64,000 nucleotides of DNA, from positions 62,001 through 126,000 of the forward strand of contig NZ_JAUSZM010000004.1 of assembly GCF_030817655.1 (NCBI RefSeq), given 5' to 3'. Shown piece by piece: positions 62,001 through 64,000 of the stretch. This DNA is from Streptomyces sp. V4I2 (GTDB lineage: Bacteria; Actinomycetota; Actinomycetes; Streptomycetales; Streptomycetaceae). Under the pieces are notes generated by a model that searched no databases, was not told the origin of the DNA, and was given only the letters and a program-made list of their open reading frames with translations. The number at the start of each line of letters is the position of its first letter. Positions within the stretch are counted from its first letter, which is position 1. The translations under genes and the position numbers were made by a program.

Positions 62001-62492
62001 GACCCGTACCGGCTTGCTCCAGGCGTGCGCTGCGACTGGAGCCGTTTTCTCCAGCTTGTCGAGCGCGCGCTGCCGCTGGGCCCGTCCGGCCTGACCGATC
62101 TGGAGAGGGCACTGACTTTGGTCCGGGGCAAGCCGTTCGGTGGCCGGCCGCTGCCGTGGGCTGAGCCCTACGCTCAGGAAATGATCACGCGGATCATCGA
62201 CGTCGCGCACACCGTGGCGACCTACCGCATCCCCGCAGGCCCCCACCACGACCTCAACGCCGCCCGCCAGGCCGTCGCGACCGGTCTCGACGTCGACCCC
62301 ACGGCGGAGCTGCTCTATCGGGATTGGATGCGGCTTGAGGCTGCGCGCGGGAACCGCTCCGGGCTGCACACCGCGATCACCCGCGTGCAACAGGTCAACC
62401 GCGATCTGGACTGCTCACTGGAGCTGGAGACTTCTCAGCTCATCAACGAGCTCCTCAACGGCTCGGGCACGGCCGTGCGCAAGGCCCTCTAG
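59067..62492 (+). CDS. Membrane protein with two LysM domains and a cytoplasmic BTAD domain
   Basis: 1141 residues. Membrane helices at about 20-45, 66-85 and 112-130 precede two LysM domains (170-229, TYTVRETRPAESLWAIAERE; 255-313, VVTVRSGDYLSKVAEKELGD). A Pro/Ser-rich stretch (315-428) leads to another helix (430-450), a large middle domain, and a C-terminal SARP-like/BTAD domain (from about 897, EIRVLGPVEVTGVDS, SQLAALLYFRPGRGADA). Wall binding outside joined to a DNA-binding-type domain inside suggests a sensor-regulator of the pilus/transfer genes; inferred. Last gene of the block. Confidence 0.8.
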   Translation: MMRTTHSPAAAAVRALGRVLKAVLSLLVLAAAVAGLPLLLAWATPVIWAATRDDLAHLLDRQDTGSVFLLLLVAVAWIGWAQFSFCAVRELVAQLRGRTWHAPRGMGASQRAAALLIGSILVLLPTSSALASDAQAAPATAAGLVPGQAFQTPQAADHASPSSASTPGTRTYTVRETRPAESLWAIAERELGDGERWREIADLNEGRTMADGTVFRVNSFLQPGWQLQMPQTPAAGGVRTQLGDSVPAADEQGGHVVTVRSGDYLSKVAEKELGDGDAWPQLFEASRGKPQPHGLPEITDPDVIYAGQQVTVPDTQSDQPPQDQRQTTPPAAQNPDNAQTPGDSAADGPAPAPSQTQTPAPQSSEPTTPSSRPAEQPGQDQSSPSEAASEPSASAPASPAAPSAASEPSGSAASSSAPEATPTAPANSPLNLRIVLGAGALLAAAVTGALALRRTLQRRRRKPGEKIAIAAETSPAEAQLAAAAEPGGAARLDGALRTLAHHVAREKGDAVLPPLRAARIGSRAVEVLPEDLALEPVAPFTAGRGGWWVLPAEAALLDEEAAREVPAPYPGLVTIGSTEAGDLLLLNVAQLPALLLDGNLVHITEVCTSLALELGMSPWAADVEVVTVGFGEDLPQLLPTARIAHMRQAAHALRDLSERLLEAHQMPETRHQPYLLLCAAALDEDMAWQFADVISRAGAVPVTLIAPASTAAASFPEAEILSASLSEPQTLDYVGTDITVQRLEHSAYLQITTALKVSAQPAHPAEGPWQDVPDELDSAQQPEHTSREESAPATTAASVLSPAAATDVSSEVFPALLAASTDPSGLRLLSPTASSTQLDDETGPDTEAAVPPSPAVGADSTDAAKAGKADDPGAALKEPAVSEGEECEAQDLHAPEIRVLGPVEVTGVDSTGHGPRMSQLAALLYFRPGRGADALCADMDPVSPWSTSTLNARMQGLRSSLGSDSSGNLYVPRRKASEDPYRLAPGVRCDWSRFLQLVERALPLGPSGLTDLERALTLVRGKPFGGRPLPWAEPYAQEMITRIIDVAHTVATYRIPAGPHHDLNAARQAVATGLDVDPTAELLYRDWMRLEAARGNRSGLHTAITRVQQVNRDLDCSLELETSQLINELLNGSGTAVRKAL

Positions 62493-62519
62493 CCGGTGGT
62501 TCCGCAGATGCGCAGCGCG

Positions 62520-62961
62520 TCACTGCCCGCTGGAGGCGACGTCGCGGGCTGCGTACGCCAGGAGTTCCTTGATGGCTGCCTCGTTGGAAGGCCGGAGGGC
62601 GTTCACGCCATTCGGACAGCGTGTCGCGGACGGTCTGCGCAACGGCCTTGGCGTGCTACGCAAGGTCGTTGTCGAGTGCCGCCATGTCCCCGCTTGTGGT
62701 TCGGCCGGTGATGACGATGGGACCGGCCAGCGGGTACAGGGGCATGCCACGCCAGGCACTCGCCAGGGCCCATGCGGCCAGGTTCTGGGGAAGTCCGAGC
62801 TTCAGGCCGCTGCCGTGAATGAGCAGAACGGCCCGCCGGTGGTACACCGCTTGGTCGACGGCGTCGGATCCGACGTGCTCCTGGATCGCGGAGTGAGCAT
62901 CGGGCGCGGGCAGGTTGAGGTCTGTGACGGTGGCGTCCGGATCGATGCGCAGTGCGTGCAC
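62520..62961 (-). pseudogene. Broken gene of unknown function after the transfer module
   Basis: From GTG 62961 (GAGGAGG upstream) it reads VHALRIDPDATVTDLNLPAP, AVLLIHGSGLKLGLPQNLAA and ITGRTTSGDMAALDNDLA, then an in-frame TAG (62656-62658), after which HAKAVAQTVRDTLSEWRERP continues the protein. One extra base near 62588 then shifts the frame to SNEAAIKELLAYAARD and the stop at 62520. Two independent lesions make this more likely a true pseudogene than the single-indel cases. Family not recognised. Confidence 0.55.
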
Positions 62962-63133
62962 TGGTGGTCCTCCTCGTCGGTTCAGGGGCGGGGCTGCGCA
63001 AGGTCGCGGCACGCACGGCTGAGCAATGATCACGGTGCCTGCGCAATGCACCGGCTGACCTGGTGTTTCTTCTCATTGCGCAGCCTGCTGGTCGTGATGG
63101 GATCCCTGTGCGCAACCGGTGCGCTGGGGGGAC

Positions 63134-64000
63134 TTACTGCTGTGCTTCGGCGTGGTGGCGGATGAGGGCCTGCCAGCGACGCTCGAAGTCGGTGGCGTTC
63201 TCGGCGATGTAGTCGGTGGTGATGGGCTTGTTGTACTGCGCGGTGATCCCGTGGGCTGCGCAATCCTGCGCAATGGCGTCGAAGGACGGGTTGTCACTGC
63301 GCACCCGGTGCTCGGCCCAGAGGCTGTAGACACGGAACGGCAGCACGTAGCGCCGCAAGGTGGAGGGACTCACCGGCTTCCCGCCCCGGCCGTAGAGGCC
63401 TTTGCTGGCTAGGAACTCGGATAGCTGCTCGGCCTTCTCCGGTTCGGCACCGTTCTCGGCCTGGTACTCCATCCACGCCAGGTAGTAGCGGTCGACAGTG
63501 GTGAGGACAACGGGCTCCCCCGCGACGACGGGCTCGTCGGCAGACTGGCCATCGATGGCGGCGCTCACCCGCGGGGTGCGCTTCTCCTTGGCGGCCTGTG
63601 CACCCGCGCCGGCGGGCGCCGCCTCGGGCTCCTCTTCGGACGGGAGAACCGCTTCGGGGCCCTGCTCGTCGGGATCGGCGGCATCTCCGGCGGGCGGTCC
63701 GCTGCTGCCGAACTCGCGCTCCTCAAAGCTCGTCACGAAGGCTGCCAGGTCATCGCCGGTGATGGGCCGGCCGCCGTCTCCAGTGGTGGACTCCCGCTCA
63801 TACACGTACGCAGCGAGGGCTGCGGCATCCGGGTACATGCCGAATTCCTGCGCGTAGGTGCGCCAGGCGCTGTGGAAGTAGTCGTACCACTGGTCGGCCG
63901 GCTCCGCTCCGTTGGTGGCAGCGGGCTCTTGGCTGACGAGCGCATAGCGTTTCTGGAGGACCTGGAGCAAGGGCTGCACCTGGTCGTCGGAGAGCGGGTC
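63134..64000 (-). CDS. Hypothetical protein with internal duplication (5' end outside window)
   Basis: At least 288 residues, open to the right edge of the window. Two similar blocks of about 60 residues occur: DQWYDYFHSAWRTYAQEFGM ... GGRPITGDDLAAFV and VDRYYLAWMEYQAENGAEPE ... GGKPVSPSTLRRYV, separated by an acidic, Ala/Pro-rich linker. The second block resembles a recombinase-like SAM-fold or helix-turn-helix DNA-binding region (FRVYSLWAEHRVRSDNPSFD after it). No signal or membrane part. Its upstream region contains several TGCGCA sites. Function unknown. Confidence 0.7.
   Translation of the reverse strand, partial: DPLSDDQVQPLLQVLQKRYALVSQEPAATNGAEPADQWYDYFHSAWRTYAQEFGMYPDAAALAAYVYERESTTGDGGRPITGDDLAAFVTSFEEREFGSSGPPAGDAADPDEQGPEAVLPSEEEPEAAPAGAGAQAAKEKRTPRVSAAIDGQSADEPVVAGEPVVLTTVDRYYLAWMEYQAENGAEPEKAEQLSEFLASKGLYGRGGKPVSPSTLRRYVLPFRVYSLWAEHRVRSDNPSFDAIAQDCAAHGITAQYNKPITTDYIAENATDFERRWQALIRHHAEAQQ

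Overview
The base composition (about 70% G+C), codon use, GTG/TTG starts and protein families point to Streptomyces or a close actinomycete. The window reads as part of a large conjugative plasmid or an integrated plasmid-like element: a replication module and a long transfer module on the right, and an IS-rich accessory region on the left. The sequence alone does not show whether the replicon is linear, circular or integrated, because no telomere, att site or integrase was found. No tRNA or rRNA gene and no CRISPR array was seen.

Left accessory region (1-28 kb). It opens with three stacked transposable elements: a partial IS701-type transposase, an IS630 element with a canonical -1 slippery heptamer, and a second IS701-type transposase. 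The second one is interrupted by a 1,994-bp transposase-less cassette with terminal inverted repeats that carries a TetR regulator and a divergent quinone-oxidoreductase-like gene. Then follow an LGFP-repeat protein, a LodA/LodB-type pair (cysteine-tryptophylquinone amine oxidase and its flavoprotein partner), a secreted protein, a trypsin plus alpha/beta-hydrolase fusion, a peptidoglycan-binding protein, a SARP/BTAD regulator, a subtilase / small protein / M14 carboxypeptidase operon, a nuclease-like EEP gene, a tight minus-strand operon of very small proteins with a Cys-rich protein, and a broken pentapeptide-repeat gene. IS5, ISL3 and IS3 remnants lie between them. The region ends in an IS3 copy cut off before its last catalytic Glu.

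Replication module (28-37 kb). Apart from the GIY-YIG gene, this part is on the minus strand: a DUF6009-like protein, a D5-type primase-helicase, a prim-pol primase (frameshifted here), a membrane protein with a Cys-rich N-terminus, and a protein with two tandem winged-helix-like repeats. Between the primase and a GIY-YIG-type gene lies a gene-free stretch with four copies of an 18-bp repeat arranged as two inverted pairs around AT-rich DNA, the best candidate for the replication origin.

Transfer module (37-62.5 kb). About twenty plus-strand genes, most overlapping by 1-4 bases, encode a type IV secretion apparatus (TcpC-like, TcpE-like, VirB4-like ATPase, VirB6-like membrane protein, transglycosylase/NlpC-P60 hydrolase, VirD4-like coupling ATPase, replication-relaxation protein) followed by a Tad/Flp pilus set (CpaB, TadZ-like, TadA/CpaF, TadB, TadC, Flp-like pilin, three TadE/G-like pseudopilins) and a membrane LysM protein with a BTAD regulator domain. 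The upstream gene-free stretch has a 39-bp near-perfect palindrome and a dense cluster of TGCGCA sites. TGCGCA sites recur just after the module.

Caution: at least six genes are broken by single-base indels, mostly in G or C runs. Some or all may be sequence errors rather than real mutations, so 'pseudogene' calls of that kind are provisional.
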